NCBI GenBank assembly: GCA_009841015.1
Contig: VXMQ01000111.1
Location: 1-35,007 of the forward strand
Length of the DNA: 35,007 nt
Direction: 5' to 3'
Origin: Candidatus Palauibacter denitrificans
GTDB lineage: Bacteria; Gemmatimonadota; Gemmatimonadetes; Palauibacterales; Palauibacteraceae
Positions within the stretch are counted from its first letter, which is position 1. Every line of letters starts with the position of its first letter. Shown here in pieces: positions 16,975 to 27,818 of this stretch. Under the pieces are notes generated by a model. The model ran no database searches. It saw only the letters and a program-made list of their open reading frames with translations, and was not told the DNA's origin. The position numbers and the translations under genes are program-made.

Positions 16975-18273
16975 TCAGCGCGGATACCGCCTTACCAGGT
17001 CCGGGTCCGGAGGCGGCAGCGCGGCGTCATCCGCTGGAACGAAGTCGGCGGAACCGGTGAGGGGAATCGGGGCAGCCCACACCTCCGTGTCCGGCTGGAA
17101 CGCCGCCCAGGCGAACCAGAACGCGTGGTACGCCTCGGGATGCGCTTCGAGTTTCTCTCCCTCCAGCGGTCCATCCACGGCCTCGCCCGAGAAATTCCAC
17201 ACACTCCCCGTCTCCACGTCCTGCCGCCGGCCATCGACGACCTCGAACGTGAGCGGTCGCCCGTTGGCGCGAGCCCGGTAGATCCTCGCGCTCTGAGCGG
17301 TGGAGTTCCAGAACGCCACGATGGGCTCTCCGCGTGCCATGGCGCTCGCGGCCCAGACGGACGTGTTCCGACCCTCCTGATCACGCGCCGCCATCTCTCT
17401 CAGGTCCGAGATGGCGAACGCAATGCCGCCGGTTCCCGACGGGACGCCGACCACTCGCTCCTTCGGCCTTCGGCGGGGATCGATCGGAGCGGAGGTCGGA
17501 TAGAAGAGTGAGGCGTTGTCCGGGTCTCGGTAGTTCCCGTACGGGTAAAGCGTGTAGAGGAAGTCGTGCCCCGTCGCGCGTGTCGCGATCCAAGTGTCGA
17601 GGAAGATCTGGAGCCAGGCCCCGTACAGCATCAATTCGTACGGCACGCGCGTGAGGCTGCTGCCGTCCCGCGGCCCGCACGTGGCGGTGCGCGACAACTG
17701 CGGGTAGAGCGTCCCGGAGCCGTCGTCCATCACGAGGTTGTTGTCGAGAACGTATTTGGAAACCGCGAAGTCGGGCGTGCCGCTCGGCTCCGGATCGAAG
17801 ACGCTGACCGACCCAGTAAGCGGCGAATAGGTGATCGTGAGCCGTTCCCCCGCCACACTGGGGTCGCCCGGATCGGATTCGGCCTGCAGGTTCAGAACTT
17901 CGTGGTACCAGAGGAGCTTCAGCGGGATGGCGAGGGGCTGGCCGTTGAATTCGAGCCCGATCACCATGTCGCGGCGATTGACGTAACCGACGTGGGGCGC
18001 GATGAGCCGCGTGGCGACGCCGGGATTCGTCAGCGCCGGAATACTCGAGCGCTCCGCGCCGGCGTCCGTGAAGCTCGTGAGGGGAAGCGAGCAGTTCGAG
18101 AACGGGGACGGCGGGCCGAAGCTCTCTCCGGAGCAAGCGGCGAGCCCCACCGCAGACAGCACGAGGGCGATTCGGAGCGCACGACCCCGCAAGCCGATCC
18201 ATCGGGCGACACTACACTTGGCAGCCCGTGGGAAAACCCCTGCTGGACTCATCCGGTGCCTCGCACCTGTCAT
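16975..18273 (-). CDS. DUF3179-like exported lipoprotein
   Basis: SIPALTNPGVATRLIAPHVGYVNRRDMVIGLEFNGQPLAIPLKLLWYHEVLNLQ...LTITYSPLTGSVSVFDP; lipobox VGLAACSGE. Confidence 0.75.
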   Translation of the reverse strand: MTGARHRMSPAGVFPRAAKCSVARWIGLRGRALRIALVLSAVGLAACSGESFGPPSPFSNCSLPLTSFTDAGAERSSIPALTNPGVATRLIAPHVGYVNRRDMVIGLEFNGQPLAIPLKLLWYHEVLNLQAESDPGDPSVAGERLTITYSPLTGSVSVFDPEPSGTPDFAVSKYVLDNNLVMDDGSGTLYPQLSRTATCGPRDGSSLTRVPYELMLYGAWLQIFLDTWIATRATGHDFLYTLYPYGNYRDPDNASLFYPTSAPIDPRRRPKERVVGVPSGTGGIAFAISDLREMAARDQEGRNTSVWAASAMARGEPIVAFWNSTAQSARIYRARANGRPLTFEVVDGRRQDVETGSVWNFSGEAVDGPLEGEKLEAHPEAYHAFWFAWAAFQPDTEVWAAPIPLTGSADFVPADDAALPPPDPDLVRRYPR

Positions 18274-19055
18274 CCTCCGTCACCGCCCGACGCGAGAGCG
18301 CCCGGCAGCTCTTCAGACGGAGAGACCGGCGAGGCCGCCAGCCGGCCTGCTAGATGAACAAGGCCTCGTTTTCGGAATCGACTCCCTGGATGTCCGCCTT
18401 CTGCGCCCGCACATCCTTCTGGCCGACCTGACGCTGCCCGACGACGATCATCGCGATACTCGCGACGAGCGCCAGCACGATCCTCAGCTTCTTCATGGCG
18501 TCCCCCCTCCTCCATCGTCCCTGCCCCAAACGCCGCACCGAACGCCGGATCCGGACACAGATCGCTCCCATAGTATAAGGCCTTCCTGCCGTTTAACGAA
18601 CTCTCCTGCCCAATGGTGACACGCCAGACGGGAGCATCGGCCGCAATGACCCAGCGGTTGAGGGCGTCCCGCGCCAGCGCGAGGTCGATCTCCGCCAGAA
18701 CCGTGCCTTCCGCACCACGGGCCTCGAGGCGGACGAGGTCGGCGCGCACCCGAATGTTCACACGGACGGAATCGCGGCGCGGCACGGTATCGAGCACCAC
18801 GCTCCCGGCTCCGGCCGCGGCGAAGACGTACGTGTCGATGTCCAGGGGATTTACCAGGAGGATCCGGTATTCGCGGCTCGGACCCTCGCCGGGGAGCGGG
18901 GGGGGCAGGGCGACCGGGGCGGGCGCGGCGCTGCCGTCCCGCGGTACGGAATCGGGCGGAACACCGGACGAATCAGAGGTGTCGCCGGCCGGAGCGCACG
19001 CCGCCGCGAGGCACGCAAGCGCGGATAGCGCGCGGCCCGCCCGACAAGGCCGCAC
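18270..19055 (-). CDS. Lipoprotein; C-terminal third of the ORF is doubtful
   Basis: MRPCRAGRALSALACLAAACAPAGDTSD lipobox; after ...KALYYGSDLCPDP the translation looks out of frame and overlaps the small peptide ORF. Confidence 0.5.
   Translation of the reverse strand: MRPCRAGRALSALACLAAACAPAGDTSDSSGVPPDSVPRDGSAAPAPVALPPPLPGEGPSREYRILLVNPLDIDTYVFAAAGAGSVVLDTVPRRDSVRVNIRVRADLVRLEARGAEGTVLAEIDLALARDALNRWVIAADAPVWRVTIGQESSLNGRKALYYGSDLCPDPAFGAAFGAGTMEEGGRHEEAEDRAGARREYRDDRRRAASGRPEGCAGAEGGHPGSRFRKRGLVHLAGRLAASPVSPSEELPGALASGGDGG
18350..18496 (-). CDS. Small (48 aa) peptide with signal-like N-terminus
   Basis: MKKLRIVLALVASIAMIVVGQRQVGQKDVRAQKADIQGVDSENEALFI; strong AGGAGGGGGGA upstream of the ATG. 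Confidence 0.5.
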   Translation of the reverse strand: MKKLRIVLALVASIAMIVVGQRQVGQKDVRAQKADIQGVDSENEALFI

Positions 19056-19057
19056 GT

Positions 19058-20785
19058 TCAGCGGACCTCCTTCCCGCGGTCCGCCAGTTCGCGGATCGCG
19101 CCGTCGTCCAGCGCCCTGAAGGCCAGCGCCCGTCTCACTTCTTCCATCCGCCGCTCCTCCGTCCAGTGCAGCTCCGGGGCCACGACTTCGGCGACGCGGC
19201 GCGCGGCCTCCGGCGTCCCGGAACGTGTCTCGAGGCCGACCCGCATCCGCCGAAAGAGAATGTCCTCGACGTGAAGGGCCATCTCGCTCCGCACTGAATA
19301 CACCGCTTCGGCCAGAAGGTGCGGCCGTTCCGCGACGACCCTCTTACCGAGCCGCGGGGTTCGCTCCACCAGGTCGAGGACCCGGTTCGCTCTCGTGCCG
19401 TACGCGCGCGTGAGCCGGTCGGCGGAGGCGCGTTCGAGCCCCTGCGCGCGGGCCCGGGCCCGGATCCGGCCACGGAGCGCATCCAGATCCCGGAACCGCG
19501 CGCCGGGGAGCGGGACCTTGTCCGTATCCACCTTCCGGAGCGGCTTCACGCCGGCCGGCGCGAGGAACGACTGCACGCGATCCACCGTGGCCTCGGCCAT
19601 GTGCCGGTGAGAGGTCAGCTTTCCTCCGCTCAGGGTGAAGACGCCCGGGGGATGCTGATGGACCTCGAACTCCCGTGAGACGGCGCCCTCTTCGGCGCCG
19701 TCCGCGGGCGGCGCGACGAGCGGCCGCAGGCCGGCCCAGGCGCTGATCACATCCTCCGGCCCCAGCTTCGACGCGGGGAACAGTCCACGGGTGGCCTCGA
19801 GCAGGTAGGCGATGTCCCCCGGAGTGGCCGCGACCTCGTGCGGCGGGCCCTCGAAGAACTCGTCCGTGGTGCCGATCAGGGTCAGGTCTTCCCGCCACGG
19901 GAGGATGAACATCACGCGGCCGTCCCGGGGCGCCTCGAAGATCAGGGCGCCGGAGTGCCCCACCCGTTCGCGCGCCACGTGGATGTGGGTCCCGCGCGAG
20001 GGACGGATGCGCACGGCGGACGCCGAACCATCACCGGGGCCGGGTCGCCGCGGGCCTGCGGCGACGCGGTCGAGTATCTGCTCCGCCCAGGCGCCGGTGG
20101 CGTTGACGATCGCAAGGGCGTCGACTCCCACCTCCCGTCCGCTCTCCGCGTCTCTCACCAGAGCCCGGTGACCGGGCCAGTCCGAGGCGTCGATGCGCAC
20201 GACCTCGGCCCGGTTGACCACGGTCGCTCCGGCCTCGACAGCCGCCACGATGGTGGTGACGACGAGCCGCGCATCGTCGACCTGGGCGTCGAAATAGCGC
20301 GCCCCGCCCAGCAGCCCCTCGGCGCGCAGCCCCGGTTCACGGGCGAGCATGGCCTCGGTGTCGAGCATCTGGTGGCGTTCGATGTTCCGGAAGAGCGAGA
20401 GCGCGTCGTAGAGCCACATCCCCGCGTCCAGCTTCCTCCGGCCGATGCGGCCGTCCCGGAAGATGGGAAAGTGGAACTCCAGCGGCCGGACGAGGTGCGT
20501 GGCGATCCGGAGCAGGGTCCGCCGTTCCTGACTCGCCTCGAATACGAGGTCGAGCTCGAAGTGCTCCAGGTAGCGCAGGCCGCCGTGGACGAGGCGGGAA
20601 GAACGGCTGCTCGTGCCCCACGCGAAGTCCGTGGCTTCAACGAGGGCGGTGCGAAAACCGCGTCGGGCCGCATCGCGCGCGACGGCCGCGCCGGAAATGC
20701 CGCCTCCGATGACGAGGATGTCGAAGGCGGTCTCCGCGAGGCTCCGGAACCGCTCGGCGCGACCCGGAGCCGTCACGGGGGTCAC
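19058..20785 (-). CDS. glpD: Aerobic glycerol-3-phosphate dehydrogenase
   Basis: FDILVIGGGISGAAVARDAARRGFRTALVEATDFAWGTSSRSSRLVHGGLRYLEHFELDLVFEASQER; GTTDEFFEGPPHEV; GGKLTSHRHMAE. GTG start at 20785 overlaps the upstream stop. Confidence 0.92.
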   Translation of the reverse strand: MTPVTAPGRAERFRSLAETAFDILVIGGGISGAAVARDAARRGFRTALVEATDFAWGTSSRSSRLVHGGLRYLEHFELDLVFEASQERRTLLRIATHLVRPLEFHFPIFRDGRIGRRKLDAGMWLYDALSLFRNIERHQMLDTEAMLAREPGLRAEGLLGGARYFDAQVDDARLVVTTIVAAVEAGATVVNRAEVVRIDASDWPGHRALVRDAESGREVGVDALAIVNATGAWAEQILDRVAAGPRRPGPGDGSASAVRIRPSRGTHIHVARERVGHSGALIFEAPRDGRVMFILPWREDLTLIGTTDEFFEGPPHEVAATPGDIAYLLEATRGLFPASKLGPEDVISAWAGLRPLVAPPADGAEEGAVSREFEVHQHPPGVFTLSGGKLTSHRHMAEATVDRVQSFLAPAGVKPLRKVDTDKVPLPGARFRDLDALRGRIRARARAQGLERASADRLTRAYGTRANRVLDLVERTPRLGKRVVAERPHLLAEAVYSVRSEMALHVEDILFRRMRVGLETRSGTPEAARRVAEVVAPELHWTEERRMEEVRRALAFRALDDGAIRELADRGKEVR

Positions 20786-21825
20786 GGCTCGAGGACGAGC
20801 TTCCCGAAGACTCCGCCCGCCTCCAGCCGCTCGTGGGCCTCGCGCGCCCGGTCCAGCGGCCACACGTCATCGACGACCGGTGTGAGCGTGCCGTCCAGCA
20901 CGAGCCCCATCACGGCCTCGAACTCGGCACGCGTCGCCATCGTCGTCCCCATGATCGACGTCTGACTCCAGAACAGACGCGCGATGTTGAGCTTGCCCTG
21001 CGGGCCGGTCGTCGCACCGTACACGACCATCCTGCCCGCGCGCGCCAGCGCGCGAACGCAGCCCTCCCACGTCGCCGCGCCCACGCTGTCGAGAACGAGG
21101 TCGACGCCGCGCTTCCCCGTCTCCATCCAGACGCGCCGCGAGAAGTCCTCCTCGAGGCGATCGATGACGAGGTCCGCTCCGAGCGCCTCCACGCGCCGTA
21201 CGTTTCCGGGTCCGCTCGTGACTGCGAATACCCGCGCCCCGTGGTGTTTCGCGATCTGGATCGCGGCGGTGGAGACGCCGCCGGACGCCCCGGTGACGAG
21301 GACCGTCTCTCCCGGCGCCAGCCGCCCCCGCGACAGGAGTCCGCGCCAGGCCGTCTGGTATACGAGGGGTGCGACGGCCGCGGTCGCGAAGGGGAAGCCG
21401 TCGGGAAGCCGGACGAGGTTGCGCGCCGGAACCGCAACTTTTTGCGCGAAGCCGCCGGGCACGTGCTCACCGAGGATGCGGTAGGAAGTGCAGAGGGGGT
21501 GCTCGCCGCGGGCACACCACTCGCAGTCGGCGCCGGCGCACCAGAGGCCCGGGTTGACCGCGACCCCGTCGCCGGGGGCCCAGCCCTCCACGCCATCCCC
21601 CGTGGCCGCGATCTCGCCCGCCACATCCGACCCTCCGATGTGCGGCATCTGCAGCGTGAGTCCCGGCAGGCCGCGCCGCGTCCACAGATCGAGGTGGTTG
21701 AGACCGGCTGCGCGCACGCGGATCAGGACCTCGCCGGGCCCCGCCGCCGGTTCGGGCAGGTCGCCGACGCGGATGACGTCGGGCCCTCCGTGTCGTTCGA
21801 AGTAGGCCGCTTTCATGGCCGCCAA
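20782..21825 (-). CDS. Zinc-binding alcohol dehydrogenase / quinone oxidoreductase family protein
   Basis: MKAAYFERHGGPDVIRVGDLPEPAAGPGEVLIRVRAAGLNHLDLWTRRG; structural zinc CAGADCEWCARGEHPLC; VLVTGASGGVSTAAIQIAKHHGA. Confidence 0.9.
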   Translation of the reverse strand: MAAMKAAYFERHGGPDVIRVGDLPEPAAGPGEVLIRVRAAGLNHLDLWTRRGLPGLTLQMPHIGGSDVAGEIAATGDGVEGWAPGDGVAVNPGLWCAGADCEWCARGEHPLCTSYRILGEHVPGGFAQKVAVPARNLVRLPDGFPFATAAVAPLVYQTAWRGLLSRGRLAPGETVLVTGASGGVSTAAIQIAKHHGARVFAVTSGPGNVRRVEALGADLVIDRLEEDFSRRVWMETGKRGVDLVLDSVGAATWEGCVRALARAGRMVVYGATTGPQGKLNIARLFWSQTSIMGTTMATRAEFEAVMGLVLDGTLTPVVDDVWPLDRAREAHERLEAGGVFGKLVLEP

Positions 21826-21907
21826 CCTACGGTTGCGCCACAGTGCGTGCAGCGGGCCGCCGATGCTCGTAGCGGCCGGAGACCCGCGGGCGACGATCGC
21901 GCCACAT

Positions 21908-21928
21908 CGTTGAGAACGGGTCTCAACG
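21908..21928. promoter_or_regulatory. Inverted repeat upstream of the suf operon (candidate operator)
   Basis: CGTTGAGA-ACGGG-TCTCAACG, 8-bp perfect arms. Confidence 0.45.
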
Positions 21929-21932
21929 AGGC

Positions 21933-21961
21933 TTGATATGGGGCCGTGCGCCGCGTACTTT
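21933..21961 (+). promoter_or_regulatory. Candidate suf promoter
   Basis: TTGATA-N17-TACTTT (-35/-10 like). Confidence 0.4.
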
Positions 21962-21969
21962 GTCCCGCC

Positions 21970-21982
21970 GATAATCGTTATC
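21970..21982. promoter_or_regulatory. Fur-box-like palindrome near the predicted +1 of suf
   Basis: GATAA-TCG-TTATC. Confidence 0.4.
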
Positions 21983-22059
21983 GGTTCATCTTGAATTGAA
22001 CGCTGTATTTCCAGGCCGGCGCCCCTGGGCGGCCGGCCTTTCGCACCAAGAGGACACGA

Positions 22060-22817
<758 letters not shown>

Positions 22818-22833
<16 letters not shown>

Positions 22834-22877
22834 CTCCGGCGGCGGCCGCCTGACTCCGGCGGTGGCCGTCTGACTTC
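22818..22877 (+). repeat. Three 20-bp tandem repeats spanning the sufC stop codon
   Basis: ggcggcggccgtctgactcc / ggcggcggccgcctgactcc / ggcggtggccgtctgacttc. Confidence 0.85.
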
Positions 22878-22898
22878 GTAAGGGAAGGTGGAAGGATC

Positions 22899-24314
22899 AT
22901 GCCTCAGAACGAGACCATCGCCGGGCTCGGGCTCGACGAATACAAGTACGGCTTCGTTACGGAGGACCAGCCGGTCTTCAAGACCGTCCCCGGCCTCTCC
23001 AGCGACATCGTGCGCCAGATCTCGCATCACAAGGAAGAGCCGCAGTGGATGCTCGACTTCCGGCTGAAGGCGCTCGACGTCTACTACTCCAAGCCGATGC
23101 CGAAGTGGGGCGGGGATCTCTCGAAGCTCGAGGACACGCTCGACGAGATATACTTCTATCTGAAGCCGCAGGACCAGATGGAGCGGTCCTGGGACGATGT
23201 CCCGCAGGAGATCAAGGACACGTTCGAGAAGCTCGGGATCCCGGAGGCGGAGCGTAAGGCGCTCGCCGGGGTCGGGGCCCAGTACGAGTCCGAGATGGTC
23301 TACCACTCCCTGAAGGAACAGTGGGAGGAGCAGGGCGTGATCTTCGAGTCGATCGAGGATGGACTCGCGAAGCACCCGGAGCTGTTCCGGCAGTATTTCT
23401 CGACCGTCGTTCCAACGCACGACAACAAGTTCGCGGCACTCAACTCGGCCGTGTGGTCGGGCGGGTCGTTCGTCTACATCCCGAAGGGGGTGAAGGTGGA
23501 GATCCCGCTCCAGGCCTATTTCCGGGTCAACGCGGAGCGCATGGGCCAGTTCGAGCGCACCCTCATCATCTGCGAGGAGGGGGCCGAAGCCCATTACATC
23601 GAGGGCTGCACGGCACCGGTCTACTCGACGGACTCGTTCCACTCCGGCGTCATCGAGATCGTGGTCAAGAAGGGCGCGCGCTTCCGCTACACCACGATCC
23701 AGAACTGGTCGAACAACATGTACAACCTCGTCACGCAGCGGGCGCTCGTGCACGAGGACGCGAAGATGGAGTGGCTCGACGGGAACCTGGGCTCGAAACT
23801 CACGATGAAGTATCCGTCGTGCTTTCTGGTCGGCGAGCGGGCGCACGGCGAGATCCTCTCCATCGCCTACGCCGGGGACGGTCAGCACCAGGATACGGGC
23901 GGCAAGGTGATCCACGCGGCTCCGAACACGACGTCCCAGATCACCTCGAAGTCCATCTCGAAGGGGCTCGGGCGCTCCTCCTACCGCGGACTGTGCAAGG
24001 TGTATGACGGCGCGGAGGGCGCGAAGTCCAACGTCGAGTGCGACGCGCTGCTGCTCGACGAACAGTCGCGGACGGACACCTACCCCTACATCGAGATCGA
24101 TGAGAACACCGCGTCGATCGGACACGAGGCCACGGTATCGAAGGTCGGCGACGAACAGCTCTTCTATCTGATGAGTCGGGGGCTCGACGAAGCGGAGGCC
24201 ATGGCAATGATCGTGCGCGGCTTCATCGAGCCGGTGGCCAAGGAGTTGCCGCTCGAGTACGCCATCGAACTGAACCGGCTGATCGAACTGGAGATGGAAG
24301 GATCGGTCGGATGA
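22899..24314 (+). CDS. sufB: Fe-S cluster assembly protein SufB
   Basis: [90 protein letters not shown]-type region. Confidence 0.97.
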   Translation: MPQNETIAGLGLDEYKYGFVTEDQPVFKTVPGLSSDIVRQISHHKEEPQWMLDFRLKALDVYYSKPMPKWGGDLSKLEDTLDEIYFYLKPQDQMERSWDDVPQEIKDTFEKLGIPEAERKALAGVGAQYESEMVYHSLKEQWEEQGVIFESIEDGLAKHPELFRQYFSTVVPTHDNKFAALNSAVWSGGSFVYIPKGVKVEIPLQAYFRVNAERMGQFERTLIICEEGAEAHYIEGCTAPVYSTDSFHSGVIEIVVKKGARFRYTTIQNWSNNMYNLVTQRALVHEDAKMEWLDGNLGSKLTMKYPSCFLVGERAHGEILSIAYAGDGQHQDTGGKVIHAAPNTTSQITSKSISKGLGRSSYRGLCKVYDGAEGAKSNVECDALLLDEQSRTDTYPYIEIDENTASIGHEATVSKVGDEQLFYLMSRGLDEAEAMAMIVRGFIEPVAKELPLEYAIELNRLIELEMEGSVG

Positions 24315-25642
24315 GCACAATGACAGCCGGGCCGGCGGAGTCGACGCTGGCCGCGGCGGATTTCGATACGCTTGCCGGCGGGCTGACGGAGCCGGAAGCG
24401 ATTGCGGGGGCGCGGGCCGCCGCATGGGAACGATTCACTGCCCTTCCCTGGCCGACGAAGAAGTCGGAGGAATGGCGATACACGGACCTCACGAAGGTCG
24501 GCTTCGAGGCGCTGACGCCGGTGGTCCCGGCGCCCGCGACGGCGGAAGCGCTGTCGGCGGATGTGCGCGAAGTGCTCGGGCGCTCCGGTGAGCGGGCGGG
24601 TGTCGTCGTGCTGCGGGAGGGGCGGGTCGCGCATCTCGAACTCGAACCCGAGGTCGCGCGGAGCGGCGTGGTCCTTTGCTCGATCCGGGACGCGGCGGAC
24701 CGGCATCCGGAGCTGCTGAGGCGCGCGCTGCTCGAGGCGCAGCCGGGCCCCGCGGAGGAGAAGCTCTGGGCGCTGCACCTCGCTCTCCTGGGCGGAGGCT
24801 ATTTCCTCCACGTCCCGCGCGGAGTGGAGATGCCGGCGCCGATCCACGCGTTTCACATCGTCGAGCGGGCGGGGACGCTTTCTTCCGCACATTCGTTCGT
24901 GTACGGGGAGTCGGGCGCGCGGGCGGCGGTCATCGACGAGTTCCTCTCCGACGATCTCGCTGCGGAGACCGTCTCGCTGCACGGGGCGACGATCACGGGG
25001 GAGGGGGGCGCGGGTATCGAGTACGTCGCGCTCCAGCGCTTCGGCCGGGGCGTGAAGCAGTTCTCGACGCAGCACGTCGCCGCGGGCCGCGACTCGCGGA
25101 TCGTGACGTTCAACGTCACGCTGGGCGGCGACCTCTCGCGGGCGGACGTCACGAGCCGTCTCGACGGGCCCGGGAGCGACAGCGAGATGCTCGCGCTCTG
25201 GTTCGGCGACTCCGACCAGCACTTCGACCACCACACGCTGCAGCACCACGCGGCGCCGCACGCGCACAGCGATCTGCTGTTCAAGGGGGCCCTCACGGAC
25301 TCGGGTTCGAGCGTGTTCCGCGGGCTGATCCGGGTCGACAAGGGCGCCCAGCTCACGGACGCCTACCAGACGAACCGCAACCTGCTTCTGAGCGAGGGCT
25401 CTCATGCTTCCGCGCTTCCCAACCTGGAGATCGAGGCCGACGATGTGCGCTGCTCGCACGGGGCGACGATCGGGCAGGTGGAGGACGGGCAACTCTTCTA
25501 CCTGATGAGCCGCGGCCTCACGCGGCGCCAGGCCGAGCGCCTGCTCGTGTTCGGGTTCTTCGACGAGGTTCTGGGCCGCCTTCCCATGGAGGGGGTGCGG
25601 GCGCGCGTACGCGAAGCGATCGAGGAGAAGATCGGACTATGA
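24311..25642 (+). CDS. sufD: Fe-S cluster assembly protein SufD
   Basis: [82 protein letters not shown]. Confidence 0.96.
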   Translation: MSTMTAGPAESTLAAADFDTLAGGLTEPEAIAGARAAAWERFTALPWPTKKSEEWRYTDLTKVGFEALTPVVPAPATAEALSADVREVLGRSGERAGVVVLREGRVAHLELEPEVARSGVVLCSIRDAADRHPELLRRALLEAQPGPAEEKLWALHLALLGGGYFLHVPRGVEMPAPIHAFHIVERAGTLSSAHSFVYGESGARAAVIDEFLSDDLAAETVSLHGATITGEGGAGIEYVALQRFGRGVKQFSTQHVAAGRDSRIVTFNVTLGGDLSRADVTSRLDGPGSDSEMLALWFGDSDQHFDHHTLQHHAAPHAHSDLLFKGALTDSGSSVFRGLIRVDKGAQLTDAYQTNRNLLLSEGSHASALPNLEIEADDVRCSHGATIGQVEDGQLFYLMSRGLTRRQAERLLVFGFFDEVLGRLPMEGVRARVREAIEEKIGL

Positions 25643-25950
25643 GCCGATTCGTCACGGTGGCCAGGGTCGACGATGTACCGGAGAACGGGACGTGCGGGGT
25701 GATGGCCGAGGACCTGGCGATCGCCCTCATCCGGAGCGGGGGCGAGGTGTACGCGCTCGAGGACTGCTGCTCCCACGAGGAGTTCCCGCTCTCGGACGGC
25801 GAGGTCGAGGCGGGCGAGATCACCTGCCTCCTCCACGGGGCGCGCTTCGATCTCGCGACCGGCGAGCCGAGGGCGCTCCCGGCGGTCATGCCGGTCCGGC
25901 GCTTCGATGTGCGGATCGACGGGGACGACATTCAGGTCGACCTCGCCTGA
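25639..25950 (+). CDS. Rieske-type [2Fe-2S] ferredoxin
   Basis: EDCCSHEEFPLSDGEVEAGEITCLLHGARFDLATGEP (CxH...CxxH); ATGA overlap with sufD. Confidence 0.92.
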   Translation: MSRFVTVARVDDVPENGTCGVMAEDLAIALIRSGGEVYALEDCCSHEEFPLSDGEVEAGEITCLLHGARFDLATGEPRALPAVMPVRRFDVRIDGDDIQVDLA

Positions 25951-25975
25951 GCGACCAGCCCGAGGACCGAGCTCG

Positions 25976-27316
25976 ATGGCGGAGACGGCGGGAATGACGG
26001 ATACGAAGCGCGCGACGGGCGTGCTTGCGTCCAGCGGCCACCCGGAGGCGGCCGACCGCCGCGATGCCGGTGAGGCCTCGGCGGATGGCGCCTGGGATCT
26101 CGCGGAGATCCGGGCCCAGTTCCCCGTTCTCTCCCGGGAAGTCAACGGCCACCCCCTGGCCTATCTGGACAACGCGGCGAGCTCGCAGCAGCCGCTCCGC
26201 GTTCTGAACCGGGTCGAGCGCTATCTGCGTCAGCAGCACGCGAATGTGCACCGCGGGGTGCACCAGCTCAGCGCGGAGGCGACGGCGGCCTACGAGGGCG
26301 CGCGCCATGCGGTGGCGTCGCACGCAGGCACGACGGACCCGGCGGAGATCGTCTTCACGCGCGGCACGACGGAGGCGGTGAACCTCGTCGCGTCGAGCTG
26401 GGGGGACGCTTTCATCGGCGCGGGCGACGAGATCGTGCTCACGAAGATGGAGCACCACTCGAACCTCGTGCCGTGGCAACTGCTCGCGGGCCGCACGGGG
26501 TGTGTCCTCCGCTTCGTCGATGTAACGCCCGGGGGCAGGCTCGATCTCGACGACTTCGACCGGCTCCTCGGAAAGCGGACCCGGCTCGTCGCCTGTACGC
26601 ACGTCTCCAACAGCCTGGGGACCGTCAATCCGGTCCGGGAGATCGTGGACCGGGCGCACGCGGCCGGCGCGCTGACGCTCATCGACGGAGCGCAGGCCGC
26701 GCCCCACATGCTGACCGATGTCGCGAAGACCGGGTGCGACTTCTACGCGTTCAGCAGCCACAAGATGTGCGGCCCCACCGGCGTCGGGGCGCTGTGGGCC
26801 AGGCGCGAACTGCTGGAGGAAATGCCTCCGTACCAGGGCGGGGGCGAGATGATCTCGGACGTGAAGCTCGAAGGATCTTCCTGGGCGAGGGTGCCGCACA
26901 AGTTCGAGGCCGGAACGCCCAACATCTCGGGCGTCGTGGGCTTCGGCGAAGCCGCCCGTTTCCTCGCGGACCTCGGTTCGGAGGCGATCGCGTCGCACGA
27001 GGACGCCCTGAAGTGCGCCGCGCTGGATCGGCTGGGCGAAATCGAAGGGCTTCGCCTGTACGGCCCGCGCGAGGAGCGGACCGCAGTCTTTTCCTTCACG
27101 TACGGCGACATACATCCGCACGACCTCTCCACGATCCTCGACCAGCGGGGCATTGCCATCCGGGCGGGGCACCACTGCAACCAGCCGCTGATGGACCACT
27201 ACGGGCTCAGCGCGACGGCCCGGGCAAGCTTCTACTTCTACAATTCGCCGCGGGAGATCGACGTGCTGTGCGACGGCCTCGCCCTGGCAGCCGAAGTCTT
27301 CGGCGGACTGGCCTGA
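25976..27316 (+). CDS. sufS: Cysteine desulfurase SufS
   Basis: LDNAASSQQPLRVLNRVERYLRQQHANVHRGVHQLS; SSHKMCGPTGVGALWAR; catalytic GHHCNQPLM. Confidence 0.96.
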   Translation: MAETAGMTDTKRATGVLASSGHPEAADRRDAGEASADGAWDLAEIRAQFPVLSREVNGHPLAYLDNAASSQQPLRVLNRVERYLRQQHANVHRGVHQLSAEATAAYEGARHAVASHAGTTDPAEIVFTRGTTEAVNLVASSWGDAFIGAGDEIVLTKMEHHSNLVPWQLLAGRTGCVLRFVDVTPGGRLDLDDFDRLLGKRTRLVACTHVSNSLGTVNPVREIVDRAHAAGALTLIDGAQAAPHMLTDVAKTGCDFYAFSSHKMCGPTGVGALWARRELLEEMPPYQGGGEMISDVKLEGSSWARVPHKFEAGTPNISGVVGFGEAARFLADLGSEAIASHEDALKCAALDRLGEIEGLRLYGPREERTAVFSFTYGDIHPHDLSTILDQRGIAIRAGHHCNQPLMDHYGLSATARASFYFYNSPREIDVLCDGLALAAEVFGGLA

Positions 27317-27320
27317 GCCG

Positions 27321-27818
27321 ATGATCGAACCCCGTTCCGGAGCGCCCGGGACCATCGACCGGGAAATCCCCTCGTCGCTCAACCAGCTGTACCAGGAAGT
27401 CATCCTCGACCACTACCGGAAACCCCGTAACAAGGGGCAGCTCGACGAAGCCACGCACGCGATCACGATGAACAACCCGCTTTGCGGCGACGTGATCGAA
27501 CTCATGTTGCGCGTGGAGGAGGGGAGGATCGCGGAGGCGCGCTTCCTGGGCCGCGGGTGCTCGATCAGCCTCGCGTCCGCATCGATGCTCACGGGACGCG
27601 TGCTGGGGAAGTCGCTCGACCAGGCGTTGGAACTCTCTGGGAAGTTCACGCACCTCCTGCACGGAGACGAAGCGCTGCTGTCGGATGACGATCTCGGCGA
27701 TCTGCGCACGCTGGCGGGGGTCTCGAAGTTTCCGGTCCGCATCAAGTGCGCGCTGCTGGCGTGGAACTGTCTCGAGGAACTGGGGGACGGGACGGACGAG
27801 GAGCGCGGCTCGGCGTGA
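27321..27818 (+). CDS. sufU: SufU-type Fe-S assembly / sulfur-transfer protein
   Basis: LYQEVILDHYRKPRNKGQL, NPLCGD, GRGCSISLASASMLTG, RIKCALLAW. Confidence 0.95.
   Translation: MIEPRSGAPGTIDREIPSSLNQLYQEVILDHYRKPRNKGQLDEATHAITMNNPLCGDVIELMLRVEEGRIAEARFLGRGCSISLASASMLTGRVLGKSLDQALELSGKFTHLLHGDEALLSDDDLGDLRTLAGVSKFPVRIKCALLAWNCLEELGDGTDEERGSA

Noticed and set aside
21437-21455. GCAACTTTTTGCGCG inside the zinc dehydrogenase gene as another ECF-type promoter
   Set aside because: Lies within coding sequence and lacks a CGTC element at the right spacing.
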